From contig CM055755.1 in assembly GCA_029465975.1 (NCBI GenBank), positions 10,481,682 to 10,545,681 on the forward strand: DNA of 64,000 nucleotides. Reading direction: 5' to 3'. The notes under the pieces were generated by a model, which did no database searches, was not told where the DNA came from, and saw only the letters and a program-made list of their open reading frames with translations. This document shows positions 47,643-59,224 of the stretch, piece after piece. Positions within the stretch are counted from its first letter, which is position 1; every line of letters starts with the position of its first letter. The translations under genes and the position numbers were made by a program. The DNA comes from Dallia pectoralis (Eukaryota > Chordata > Actinopteri > Esociformes > Umbridae).

Positions 47643-48048
47643 GCGGCCGAAATGGGTTTTCTCAGAAAGGTGGCTGGCCTCTCCCTTAGGGATAGGGTGA
47701 GAAGCTCAGTCATCCGAGAGGAACTCGGAGTAGAGCCGCTGCTCCTTTGCATAGAAAGGAGCCAGTTGAGGTGGTTCGGGCATCTTGTACGAATGCCACC
47801 TGGGCGCCTCCCTAGAGTGGTGTTCCAGGCACGTCCAGCTGGGAGGAGACCTCGGAGGAGACCTCGGGGAAGACCCAGGACTAGGTGGAGAGATTATATC
47901 TCCACACTGGCCTGGGAACGCCTCGGGATTCCCCAGTCAGAGCTGGCTAATGTTGCCCGGGAAAGGGAAGTTTGGGGTCCCCTGCTAGAGCTGCTACCCC
48001 CGCGACCCGACCCCGGATAAGCGGTTGAAGATGAGATGAGATGAGATG
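46523..48048 (+). mobile_element. 5'-truncated, 5'-inverted RTE/Rex3-like LINE insertion
   Basis: A non-LTR retrotransposon copy in clstn2 intron C-D. Its 5' segment (reverse transcriptase) is inverted and lies on the minus strand from about 47632 down to 46523. Its 3' segment (about 47630-48020) is upright and ends in a short tail of about four to five GATGA-type repeats (48028-48048). The 11-bp sequence AGATCACTTAG occurs at 46512-46522 and again at 48049-48059 and is the target-site duplication. About 15 bp (CGCGGGTACAAGCGG) are present both at the end of the inverted piece and at the start of the upright piece, as expected from twin priming. The RTE/Rex3 assignment rests on the RT sequence, the GATAAGCGG ending and the GATG-like tail, known from fish elements; the exact family name is uncertain. 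Confidence 0.88.
47646..48020 (+). pseudogene. LINE ORF C-terminal fragment (upright 3' part)
   Basis: Upright 3' end of the same retrotransposon ORF. The frame reads VQAAEMGFLRKVAGLSLRD, then VEPLLLCIERSQLRWFGHLV, MPPGRLPRVVFQARPAGRRP and RTRWRDYISTLAWERLGIPQ, and stops after LLPPRPDPG. This SQLRWFGHLVRM...RTRWRDY block is the usual C-terminal region of fish RTE-type elements. A short arginine-rich repetition (RRPRRRPRG) looks like a small internal duplication relative to the form I remember. The stop TAA is followed at once by GCGGTTGAAGATGAG and the tail, so the 3' UTR is minimal. Without its own promoter and RT it has no function. Confidence 0.88.
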
Positions 48049-48059
48049 AGATCACTTAG
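48049..48059. repeat. LINE target-site duplication, right
   Basis: AGATCACTTAG immediately after the GATGA-type tail; the first two bases could also belong to the tail, so the true duplication is 9-11 bp. Confidence 0.83.
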
Positions 48060-48091
48060 AGTTAAAGCAGTTATTCGAATCCTCACAAACA

Positions 48092-48209
48092 CTCACATGT
48101 TAAACACACACACACACACAAACACACACACATGTTAAACACACACACATACACACACACACACAAACACACACACATGTTAAACACACACACATACACA
48201 CACATGTTA

Positions 48210-48241
<32 letters not shown>

Positions 48242-48273
48242 TGTTAAACACACACACACACACACACACACAC
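48092..48273. repeat. (CA)n interspersed with ATGTTAAA
   Basis: Blocks of CACACA separated by five ATGTTAAAC copies, period about 30-60 bp. Confidence 0.94.
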
Positions 48274-48340
48274 AGACTGAGGCAGAATGGTACATTACCT
48301 CCACATCTTGCCAATTTTGATCATATTCCAACTGCTTCTT

Positions 48341-50693
48341 TCCATCCCCCCACCTCTCCATCCCCCCACCTCTACATCCCCCACCTCTACATCCCCCACC
48401 TCTCCATCCCCCACCTCTCCATCCCCCACCTCTCCATCCCCCCACCTCTACATCCCTCCACCTCTACATCCCCCACCTCTACATCCCCCACCTCTACATC
48501 CCTCCACCTCTAAATCCCCCACCTCTCCATCCCCCACCTCTACATCCCCCACCTCTACATCCCCCACCTCTCCATCCCCCACCTCTACATCCCCCCACCT
48601 CTACATCCCTCCACCTCTACATCCCCCACCTCTCCATCCCCCCACCTCTACATCCCCCCACCTCTACATCCCCCACCTCTACATCCCCCACCTCTCCATC
48701 CCCCACCTCTACATCCCCCACCTCTACATCCCCCACCTCTCCATCCCCCACCTCTACATCCCCCACCTCTCCATCCCCCCACCTCTACATCCCCCCACCT
48801 CTACATCCCTCCACCTCTACATCCCCCACCTCTCCATCCCCCCACCTCTCCATCCCCCCACCTCTACATCCCCCCACCTCTACATCCCCCCACCTCTACA
48901 TCCCCCCACCTCTACATCCCCCCACCTCTCCATCCCCCACCTCTCCATCCCCCACCTCTACATCCCCCACCTCTCCATCCCCCCACCTCTACATCCCCCC
49001 ACCTCTCCATCCCCCACCTCTACATCCCCCACCTCTCCATCCCCCACCTCTACATCCCTCCACCTCTACATCCCCCACCTCTCCATCCCCCACCTCTCCA
49101 TCCCCCACCTCTCCATCCCCCCACCTCTACATCCCTCCACCTCTACATCCCCCACCTCTACATCCCTCCACCTCTCCATCCCTCCATCTCTACATCCCCC
49201 ACCTCTACATCCCTCCATCCCCCACCTCTACATCCCCCACCTCTCCATCCCTCCATCTCTACATCCCCCACCTCTACATCCCTCCATCCCCCACCTCTCC
49301 ATCCCTCCATCTCTACATCCCCCACCTCTCCATCCCCCACCTCTCCATCCCCCACCTCTCCATCCCTCCATCTCTACATCCCCCACCTCTACATCCCTCC
49401 ATCTCTACATCCCCCACCTCTACATCCCTCCATCCCCCACCTCTCCATCCCTCCATCTCTACATCCCCCCACCTCTCCATCCCCCCCACCTCTCCATCCC
49501 CCACCTCTACATCCCCCACCTCTACATCCCTCCACCTCTACATCCCCCACCTCTCCATCCCTCCATCTCTACATCCCCCCACCTCTACATCCCTCCATCC
49601 CCCACCTCTCCATCCCCCCACCTCTACATCCCTCCACCTCTACATCCCCCACCTCTCCATCCCCCACCTCTCCATCCCCCCACCTCTACATCCCTCCACC
49701 TCTACATCCCTCCACCTCTACATCCCCCACCTCTACATCCCCCCACCTCTACATCCCTCCATCCCCCACCTCTCCATCCCTCCATCTCTACATCCCCCAC
49801 CTCTCCATCCCCCACCTCTCCATCCCCCACCTCTACATCCCCCACCTCTCCATCCCCCACCTCTACCTCCCCCCACCTCTCCATCCCTCCACCTCTCCAT
49901 CCCCCCACCTCTCCATCCCCCCACCTCTCCATCCCTCCACCTCTCCATCCCTCCACCTCTCCATCCCCCCACCTCTACATCCCTCCATCCCTCCACCTCT
50001 ACATCCCTCCACCTCTACATCCCTCCACCTCTCCATCCCTCCACCTCTACATCCCTCCACCTCTCCATCCCCCCACCTCTACATCCCTCCATCCCCCCAC
50101 CTCTACATCCCTCCATCCCTCCACCTCTACATCCCTCCATCCCCCACCTCTCCATCCCTCCATCTCTACATCCCTCCATCCCCCACCTCTCCATCCCTCC
50201 ATCTCTACATCCCCCCACCTCTACATCCCCCACCTCTACATCCCTCCACCTCTACATCCCCCCACCTCTACATCCCCCCCACCTCTCCATCCCTCCACCT
50301 CTCCATCCCCCCACCTCTACATCCCTCCATCCCTCCACCTCTACATCCCCCCACCTCTCCATCCCTCCACCTCTACATCCCCCCACCTCTCCATCCCCCC
50401 ACCTCTCCATCCCCCCACCTCTCCATCCCCCACCTCTCCATCCCCCACCTCTACATCCCTCCATCCCTCCACCTCTACATCCCCCCACCTCTCCATCCCT
50501 CCACCTCTACATCCCTCCATCCCCCCACCTCTACATCCCTCCATCCCTCCACCTCTCCATCCCCCACCTCTCCATCCCTCCACCTCTACATCCCTCCATC
50601 CCCCACCTCTACATCCCTCCATCCCTCCACCTCTACATCCCTCCACCTCTACATCCCTCCACCTCTCCATCCCTCCACCTCTACATCCCTCCA
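48341..50693. repeat. 2.35-kb array of a 15-bp C-rich unit
   Basis: About 157 units of CCACCTCTACATCCC with CTACA/CTCCA and CCCCC/CCTCC variants. The + strand frame is open for 818 codons and several minus-strand frames are open; the unit length is about 15, so single-base length changes merely switch among stop-free frames. The minus strand carries runs of four to six G about every 15 bp. Confidence 0.97.
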
Positions 50694-50787
50694 TGCCACC
50701 AGCTCTCTACCTGTCGCGTCAGAACCTGTATGATTACCAATAGCTTCCTGATACAGGTGTGTGAGAGAACAGACTTTCCTCCACGTC

Positions 50788-50791
<4 letters not shown>

Positions 50792-50857
<66 letters not shown>

Positions 50858-50870
50858 GCGCGCGCGCGCG
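50792..50870. repeat. (TG)n followed by (CG)7
   Basis: 79 bp of unbroken alternating pyrimidine-purine: TG repeats to 50856, then CGCGCGCGCGCGCG. Confidence 0.97.
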
Positions 50871-51914
50871 ACAGATTACAAAATAACCCAGAGCCAACCT
50901 AACTACATCCTCCACATGTTTCCCAAACCCATATGTCCGTCTGTGCGGGTAATGGCCCATGTTCTGTTTGGGCCCCACAGGTCCCGATAACAGCAGGACT
51001 CATACTGGAGATACACACACAAACACCCATTGTTTATCTTTCTTTCCCTTCTGCTTGTTCTTCCTTCTGGTCCTTTCCGGCACATTCCCCCATCAGCCAT
51101 ACTGTGTAAAGCCCAGATTTAATTCCGTTTTGCCCCAGAATTAAAGCTCATCCTACGGGTGCTGTGGAATAACAGAACCAGGCGATGCCTGTTCATTTTT
51201 GGGCTCGTTCCGCGAAGCCACAACAATAGTAGTCAGGGAGTATTCAGCCGTGTTGACAACGTGAACGTGTAAACGAGGACAATTCCTCTGTTGATTGCTC
51301 TCTCTTGTTGGATGCGGGGAAGAAGGAATCCGTGCTTTGGGTGTATTCCGGTTAAAGTGTTGACTGTGACTGGCTGACAATTATGTAGAAAGCAAAGTTA
51401 TGTCTAGGCCACCCGCCTTTTGCTGGGAAACAATTTTCTTTTGCTGAGAATGGCAAGGCAATTGTCTGTAACCTGTTGGACTGGGTCCGATTGGACGACT
51501 CGTCTCGGGGCATTGGGCCTGATCCCAGATAAAAGGAGGAAGAGGATAGATTGAAGAATGAAATTAAGGGCTCGGCTCTTCCTTTTTTTATTAACCCCTC
51601 CAACTCCCTGTCGCCCCTCTCTTATGATATTTCCCCCCGTTCTATTTCTATCCCGATTTCTCTCAGTCTCTCTCTCTCTCTCTCTGATCCAGATATCTGA
51701 TAAGGCTCTGCTGTAATCACAGACACTATGTTCCTCGTGTGGACTGCCCGCTTATCAACTCCACTCTCATTTAAAACTCTCTCCGATTGAATCCCCCCCT
51801 CCCTTCCACTCTATCTAATAGTCTGAGGACTATTGGTGCCAGGTACTGTCGGCTGGAATCGCCCTTTGACCTGTTGCTACCTCTGGCAGTCACCTGGAGG
51901 TGGACCGATTATGA
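50871..51914. other. intron sequence, no gene seen
   Basis: Unique, with a CT run at 51661-51684. Confidence 0.55.
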
Positions 51915-52500
51915 GGGATGGAAAGAGTGAATGAAGGAGAGATGGAGAGAGGTGGGAAGGAGTGAGTGAAGGAGAGATGGAGTGAGTGAAGGAGAGATGG
52001 AGTGAGTGAAGGAGAGATGGATGGAGTGAGTGAAGGAGAGATGGAGTGAGTGAAGGAGAGATGGAGTGAGTGAAGGAGAGATGGAGTGAGTGAAGGAGAG
52101 ATGGAGTGAGTGAAGGAGAGATGGAGTGAGTGAATGAGAAATGGAGTGAGTGGAGGAGAGATGGAGTGAGTGAAGGAGAAATGGAGTGAGTGGAGGAGAG
52201 ATGGAGTGAGTGAAGGAGAGATGGAGGGAGTGAATGAGAAATGGAGTGAGTGGAGGAGAGATGGAGTGAGTGAAGGAGAAATGGAGTGAGTGAAGGAGAG
52301 ATGGAGTGAGTGAAGGAGAGATGGAGTGAGTGAAGGAGAGATGGAGTGAGTGAAGGAGAGATGGAGAGAGTGGAGGAGAGATGGAGAGTGGAGGAGAGAT
52401 GGAGAGAGTGAAGGAGAAATGGAGTGAGTGGAGGAGAGACGAATATAAGGTGGAAAGGAGTGAGTGAAGGAGAGATGGAGAGAGGTGGAGGGAGTGGAAA
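51915..52500. repeat. 20-bp purine-rich minisatellite
   Basis: About 29 units of GGAGTGAGTGAAGGAGAGAT with GGAGGAGAGAT and AATGAGAAAT variants. Confidence 0.95.
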
Positions 52501-52775
52501 GGGGTTGACCTCTGTTCATCTTTTTTTCTGTCAGGGGGAAGTGGTCTTGAAAAACCAGATATGATATTCAGAGGTGTAGATTAAATCTGCAGGTACAGAA
52601 ACACACAGGCAGCACCAGCACTATGTCATACACACGCAGAGACACACACACAGACCTGAAAAAGTGATTACATTCCTAGCGTTCTATCCCCAGCTGTAGA
52701 TTGCAGTTTTTCCGAGTTGAGATTGGAGTTTTAGGTGAAGTGGTGCTGCGAGGTGAGGCTGATTGAGGATGATTA
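52501..52775. other. short unique intron segment
   Basis: No gene seen. Confidence 0.55.
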
Positions 52776-53786
52776 CTGAGAAAGAGGGGAGGGAGAGGGG
52801 AGGTAGAGAGGGGAGAGGAGAGAGGGGAGGGGAGATGGGAGGTAGAGAGGGGAGAGGAGAGAGAGAGGGGGAGAGGTAGAGGGGAGAGGTAGAGAGGGGA
52901 GGTAGAGAGGGGAGGTAGAGAGGGGAGAGGGAGAGAGAGAGGGTAGAGGGGAGAGGGAGGAGGGGGAGAGGGAGGAGGGGGAGAGGGAGGAGGGGGAGGT
53001 AGAGGGGAGAGGTAGAGGGGAGAGGTAGAGGGGAGAGGTAGAGGGGAGAGGTAGAGAGAGGGGAGGGAGAGAGAGGGAGGGAGAGAGAGGGAGGGAGAGA
53101 GAGGGGAGGGAGAGAGAGGGTAGAGGGGAGGGAGAGGTAGAGGGGGGAGAGGGAGAAGGGAGGTAGAGGGGAGAGGAGAGGGGAGAGAGAAAGGGGAGAG
53201 GAGGGAGAGAGAGAGGAGGTAGAGAGGGGAGAGGGGGAGGTAGAAAGGGGAGGGAGGGGGAGAGAGAGGGGAGAGGAGGGAGAGGAGAGAGGAGGGAGAG
53301 AGAGAGGAGGTAGAGAGGGGAGAGGGGGAAGAGAGGGGAGAGGAGAGCGGGGAGGGAGAGAGAGAGGGAGAAGGGAGGTAGAGGGGAGAGGGAGAGGAGA
53401 GGGGAGAGAGAAAGGGGAGAGGAGGGAGAGAGAGAGGAGGGAGAGAGAGGAGGTAGGTAGAGAGGGGGAGGGGGAGGTAGAAAGGGGGGAGAGGAGGGAG
53501 AGAGAGAGGAGGGAGAGAGAGAGGAGGTAGAGAGGGGAGAGGGGGAGGTAGAGAGGGGGAGGGGGAAGAGAGGGGAGAGGAGAGCGGGGAGAGGAGAGCG
53601 GGAGGGAGAGAGAGAGGGGAGAGGTAGAGGGGAGGGAGAGAGAGGGAGAGGGGAGAGAGATGGGGAGAAGGGAGGTAGAGGGGAGAGGGGAGAGGAGGGA
53701 GAGAGAGAGGAGGTAGAGAGGGGAGGTAGAGAGGGGAGGGAGGGGGGGAGGTAGGGAGGGAGGTAGGGGGGGTGGGTGGAGCGGGG
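52776..53786. repeat. 1.0-kb polypurine tract
   Basis: Almost only G and A on the + strand, with T only in GGTAGAG. Blocks such as GAGAGGGGGAGGTAGA recur at several distances. The minus-strand 373-codon Ser/Pro/Leu frame is an artefact. Confidence 0.96.
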
Positions 53787-53936
53787 AGGGGCGGAGGCGC
53801 TCAAAGGAAGATCTGGAGAAAGGAATGAAAGTAAAATCTCTTCAAGAGAAGTTTCTGTAGGAGAACACGAGTCATTAGAGAAGTTTCGTGTCATTGTCTA
53901 GCTCTTCAACTGCTAAGCAAGAGTGGAACCATTGAG

Positions 53937-54219
53937 ATGGGCGGCAGTGACGGCAGTGGCTGAGTGGGTTGAGTTGGTTGTCTATCAATCGGAAGGTTGG
54001 AGGTTCGATCCCCGGTTCCTCCTGGGAAATTGTCTAGGTGTCCATGAGCAAGACCCCTAACCCCAGCTGCTCCTGGCGAGCCTGCAGTCGCCTTGCATGG
54101 TAGACGCGGTCGTCAGTGAATGAATGAGTGAATGAATGGGTGAATGTGACGCAGGATCTGTAAAGCGCTTTGGATAAAAGCGCTATATAAAAGCGCAGCA
54201 TTTACCATTTACCATTTAT
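53937..54219 (+). mobile_element. tRNA-derived fish SINE
   Basis: The head is tRNA-like: an A-box-like GTGGCTGAGTGGGTTGAG and a B-box GGTTCGATCCCC about 50 bp apart, which would be an internal RNA polymerase III promoter. A body follows with GAGCAAGACCCCTAACCCC and CTCCTGGCGAGCCTGCAGTC. The 3' end is TGTAAAGCGCTTTGG, AAAAGCGCTATATAA and a short ATTTACC-type repeat tail. This 3' end is common in fish SINEs, as I remember. The (GAAT/GAGTGAAT)n stretch at 54118-54145 is internal. Target duplication could not be fixed by eye. It is same-strand with clstn2. Confidence 0.8.
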
Positions 54220-55263
54220 ATCAAGAACATGAATAATACCTTTATAATATCCCCTAACCTGGATGTCACTTGATAATTAAATGTAGTGTTTTTACATCAG
54301 CGAACCTGGATAATACCAGTCTATTCTAATTGAACCTGGAGAAAACCTTTGTCATCTCAATTCAATTGTATTGTACCTTCATACGGAAGGTTCCAGCCTC
54401 TCTCTTTACCTGATACAGACGGGGTCTTTGAAACACACACTCCCTCACTTTCAAAATGATGAAAACCTGCAACGTTGTCCTGCGTTCAAAGCACCAGTTC
54501 CACGTTCCTCCTGGTTCCCTCACTCAGCTTGACGTATAATGACAGATCTGTGGTACCGTGTACAGTTAACACAACCTGTTCGCCAGGGATCACTGTTACA
54601 ACGTAGAGCATCAGAACATGTGAATCGGCGTTTCAAGTTTACCTCCTTTTCTGCACCTTTCGCTGTAGGCTTGTCTTCAATCTCCCCCTTCCTCTCCCTT
54701 CCCCGTTCCGATACCGCTCAAGAACAGAACGAGAACACTTCCCGAAAGAAGGTCACCGGCGACTAGAAAGTTCTTCAGAATAGTGGCTTAAAGGCTGAGA
54801 GGTGTAGCCGGGAGTGAAGAAGAGTGCTCTCTAAAATAGAAAGAGGGACGACTGAGTGGAGGGAGGTGGAGGAGGCAGAGTGCTCCTTTAAATGGTAATT
54901 CTCTGGGGCTGATGGAGGGACTCTGTTAGAAGCCCGGCTAGGATGACGGTCCTTGACATACTCTAGAACCCCGTCAACGTTCCAGCAACACACACACACA
55001 GACAGAGTGACACACAAACACCTAGCTGTCTCACCGAAATACACAGCTTTCTGACTCGCCCACCGACCTCCATGGTAACTCTGACACGACTGACACACAC
55101 ACACACATACAACCCGCCTGTTTTCACTCTGCTTGGAGTACCACACGGAACAAAGATGTTGAGAGGAGTTGCTTCCTATTACCAGAAACTGCCACTATCG
55201 TTAATAGTGTGATTCACGGCCAAATGCAAACAAATGATTGGATCTGTGTGTGCGAGCGTTTCT

Positions 55264-55315
<52 letters not shown>

Positions 55316-55429
55316 CCGGGTATTTAGAGGGCAGGCAGACGAGCAGCAATGCCACGTCGTGCCTCATGAATAGATGTCAATTATTTAGCAGGGGCACAAA
55401 TGGATCAGCTTAGCCCCGCACAGCCACTG
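54220..55429. other. intron sequence with TG microsatellites
   Basis: Unique apart from (CA)n near 54989 and 55096 and (TG)n at 55266-55315. No gene recognised. Confidence 0.55.
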
Positions 55430-55500
55430 TATACACCCAGCCCCTGTATACACCCAGCCCCTGTATACACCCAGCCCCTGTATAGTCAGCCCCTGTATAC
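55430..55500. repeat. 16-bp short tandem repeat, 4 copies
   Basis: CCCCTGTATACACCCAG-type units; the last copies are shortened. Confidence 0.9.
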
Positions 55501-55631
55501 AGTATTTAATATAGCACGAATATAAGGTCTGACGATAAAACGTGTCAAGGAAATAATACAAATAAATGAATTAAATTCACAGAGGAACAGGAAAGCAGAT
55601 TGTCTGGCAACACAGACAGCCAGTGGACAAC

Positions 55632-55955
55632 ATGGCTCTAGTCTGTGGCTGTTCTCTGTGGCTGTTCTCTGTGGCTCTGGTCTGTGGCTGTTCTCTGTGG
55701 CTCTGGTCTGAGGCTGTTCTCTGTGGCTCTGGTCTGTGGCTGTTCTCTGTGGCTCTGGTCTGTGGCTGTTCTCTGTGGCTCTGGTCTGTGGCTGTTCTCT
55801 GTGGCTCTGGTCTGTGGCTGTTCTCTGTGGCTCTGGTCTGTGGCTGTTCTCTGTGGCTCTGGTCTGTGGCTGTTCTATGTGGCTCTTATCTGTGGCTGTT
55901 CTCTATGGCTCTGGTATGTGGCTGTTCTCTGTGGCTCTGGTCTGTGGCTGTCTAT
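55632..55955. repeat. 26-bp minisatellite, about 12 copies
   Basis: Unit CTGTGGCTGTTCTCTGTGGC then TCTGGT. All three + frames are open (repeating CGCSLWL, VAVLCGS, WLFSVAL), as expected for a 26-bp stop-free unit. Confidence 0.96.
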
Positions 55956-56627
55956 GCGTTTGGACCCGAGAGTTGTTCCCACGTTGTCTCTCTCGTCACA
56001 ACTGGAACAAAACTTCTGCAGTCCACAGCACTGCAGTAAAACAACAAAAATATGTTGATGGTTGGTGGGAGTGTGTGTGTGTGTTTGTGTACAGCAGGAG
56101 GAGAGAGAGTGTGTGTGTGTCTTTGTGTACAGCAGGAGAGAGAGGGAGAGTGTGTGTGTGTTTGTGTACACCAGGAGAGAGAGAGGGAAAGAGTGTGTGT
56201 TTGGAAGTGAACATGACAGATTTAATGGTCCGGTGGGCAGGGGAGAGCTGTTTCCCTTCTTATCCAGTCAGTGTTGCCTTTAACTCAGGTTCATGTTCAG
56301 TCTTTTCTACCAGCTTCTCTGCTGCTGCCTGGTCTTCCTGCTGGCCTGCCTGCCTGTCTGACTGTATCTCTCCAGCTTGGTTGTTTTACTTCCTGCCTGC
56401 TACTCTCTTACACGCCTTCAAGGAAAAACACTAGCACAAAGTAGCAACAAAATAATGTAGCTAAAATGTCTGCATGCCTGAGTTTTCTCAGTCTGTTGGC
56501 TTTTCCTCTTCCTTTAGCCTGCAGTCAAGTAGCACAACATAGGAACTGCAACACACACTCGCTATAATGAATATGTACCATAAACACACTGGGGGATTGA
56601 GTACAGAGACACTAGCAGTTGTGCACA

Positions 56628-56659
<32 letters not shown>

Positions 56660-56684
56660 CATTGTAATGATGGTTTCGAGGGAA
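55956..56684. other. intron sequence with TG/GA mini-array
   Basis: 56070-56205 has three copies of an about 45-bp unit (GTGTGTTTGTGTACAGCAGG plus GAGAGAG). (CA)n at 56629-56656. No gene. Confidence 0.6.
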
Positions 56685-57706
56685 AGTGTCACAACACACA
56701 GTGCATCACACCCTGCTGCATATGGGGCTGTGTAGGAATGTGTCACAACACACAGTGCATCACACCCTGCTGTATATGGGGCTGTGTAGGAAAGTGTCAC
56801 CACACACAGTGCATCACACCCTGCTGCATATGGGGCTGTGTAGGAATGTGTCACAACACACAGTGCATCACACCCTGCTGTGTATGGGGCTTTGTAGGAA
56901 TGTGTCACAACGCACAGTGCATCACACCCTGCTGTGTATGGGGCTGTGTAGGAATGTGTCACAACACACAGTGCATCACACCCTGCTGTATATGGGGCTG
57001 TGTAGGAAAGTGTCACCACACAGAGTGTGTCACACCCTGTTGCATATGGGGCTGTGTAGGAATGTGTCACAACACACAGTGCATCACACCCTGCTGTGTA
57101 TGGGGCTTTGTAGGAATGTGTCACAACACACAGTGCATCACACCCTGCTGTATATGGGGCTGTGTAGGAATGTGTCACAACACACAGTGCATCACACCCT
57201 GCTGTATATGGGGCTTTGTAGGAAAGTGTCACCACACACAGTGTGTCACACCCTGTTGCATATGGGGCTGTGTAGGAATGTGTCACAACACACAGTGCAT
57301 CACACACTGCTGTATATGGGGCTGTGTAGGAAAGTGTCACCACACACAGTGTGTCACACCCTGCTGCATATGGGGACGTGTACGAATGTGTCACAACACA
57401 CAGTGCACCACACCCTGCTGTATATGGGGCTGTGTAGTAATGTGTCACAACACACAGTGCATCACAATGTGCTGCATATGGGGATGTGTAGGAATGTGTC
57501 ACAACACACAGTGCATCACACCTTGCTGCATATGGGGCTGTGTAGGAATGTGTCACAACACACGGTGCATCACACCCTGCTGTATATGGGGATGTGTAGG
57601 AAAGTGTCACCACACACAGTGCATCACAATGTGCTGTATATGGGGCTGTGTTTGATTGTGTCACAACACACAGTGCATCACATTCTGCTGTGTATGGAGC
57701 TGTGTA
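56685..57706. repeat. 54-bp minisatellite, 19 copies
   Basis: Unit from GTGTCACAACACACAGTGCA through TCACACCCTGCTGTATATGG to GGCTGTGTAGGAAT. Variants: CACCACACAC, GTGTGTCACACC, TGCATATGG, TGTGTATGG. 54 is divisible by 3, so long frames persist on both strands (repeating CHNTQCITPCCIWGCVGM and similar). No signal peptide, start context or splice site supports a gene. Confidence 0.97.
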
Positions 57707-57769
57707 GCTGCCGGTGTCTACTGTTTAATGCGCCTACAATGGCCATTCGAGCTTCGGAACTGGACCTTG

Positions 57770-57895
57770 GAGCTGTGGAAGAAGGTTGCCTGGTCGGCAG
57801 AAGGTTACCTGGTCTGCAGAAGGTTGCCTGGTCTGCAGACGTTTGCCTGATCTGCAGAAGGAAAGCCTGGTCTGCAGAAGGTTGCCTGGTACAAT
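57770..57895. repeat. short GGTCTGCAGAAGGTTGCCT repeat
   Basis: Six to seven imperfect copies of 18-19 bp. Confidence 0.88.
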
Positions 57896-59224
57896 GAGTC
57901 ACGTTTTATTTAAAACGTGGACGGCTGTGGACATCTGCACAGTTTGCCTGGAAAAGAAATGTCAGTGGGATGCATTCTGGGAAGATGACAAGCCAGTGGA
58001 GGGAGTGTGATGTTCTGGGCCATGTTCTGCTATTCTGGGCCAAGTCCAGGCATTCCTGTGGATATCAATTTGACCATTACACACACACACACATAACTGC
58101 AGTGCTCAAAATATAAATCAGTGCTCAAATGACCAAATTGTAAAATGCACAAATACCCACCAGCGCACACACACACACACACCCACTATTCTGTACCATT
58201 ACTGTTAACGTGCACATTCAATTCATATCACATCCACACAGCCAGAAACCAAGGTGACTAGACGGCACACACACACACGAACACACACACACACACACAC
58301 ACAAACATACACAGCAGGTGAGGTGGAACATTGTACATTCTATTAACGCCACAGTGATTTAGTGAGCCGAGCCCAAACCACACCGAGAGCAGACTACCAG
58401 GAATCACATTATTAGACAGTTTATTGGCGACATAAAACTCTCAAATGGGCTGTCACTTTTTATCGGGGTCACGCCAGACGGGGATGAGCGTAAACCACGC
58501 ATTGTAGAAATGACACGGAGGTTTGGATCAAAAACTGTTTAACATGGAGGAATAAATAGGTCATGAACAATGCGTTCCGGGTCTGTAATATCACTCCACA
58601 ACTCAGACTCTCACACTACTTCTCTCCAGTTATTGAATGCTTAGATCACATACTCTTAATGCTGGTTTCGTTGGTTGACAATGAGCTTAATGGAAGAACA
58701 ACGTCTACAATGTGAAAATGCAATTGTATGACAATAACACAAGTTTCAGAGTTGTTGCTCTATTTATATAGCCAGTAACGAAGCTGTGAAAATAGCAGAC
58801 CTTTCAGTAGAACCACAGAAGGACTTCATCTCCCAGTTGCTTTACCGGTCACTTTTTTAACAGATTTTATGTCTACAAAATGTGTTTAATATTTCATGAC
58901 TCTATCAGGTGGGAATGTCCAGTCAAAAAGTGTTATGTAGGGTTTTCTAAATCCTAAATCCAAAACATGAGGAATGGATTGTAGCAGGGTCCTTTTATCC
59001 ACATCTTAATCTCAGTCGCACACATTCTAAACTAGGAGTTTCAATAGAGTTTTTTTTAAATTTTCCTATTGTTTTAGTTAGAAAGAAATGGGTGTATGAT
59101 ATGACTCCTCTGGTGCCTGCAAGAAAATACATCCTGCTTTGGTCAGCTGTGTGAAAAACACATTTTGTCTGACTTACTTCCCAGATCATTAACGAAAGAC
59201 CCCGCTTTATGTTATCTTTCCTAG
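57896..59224. other. intron sequence upstream of exon D
   Basis: Unique with three (CA)n runs (58079, 58162, 58268-58302). Ends in acceptor CTTTCCTAG. Confidence 0.6.

Noticed and set aside
48287..50743. 818-codon Pro/Ser/Thr/His frame
   Set aside because: A 15-bp C-rich array; frames switch at each one-base length change and remain open by composition.
53998..54025. Functional tRNA gene (B box GGTTCGATCCCC)
   Set aside because: The A/B boxes belong to a SINE head. No cloverleaf with acceptor stem can be closed and the body and tail are SINE-like.
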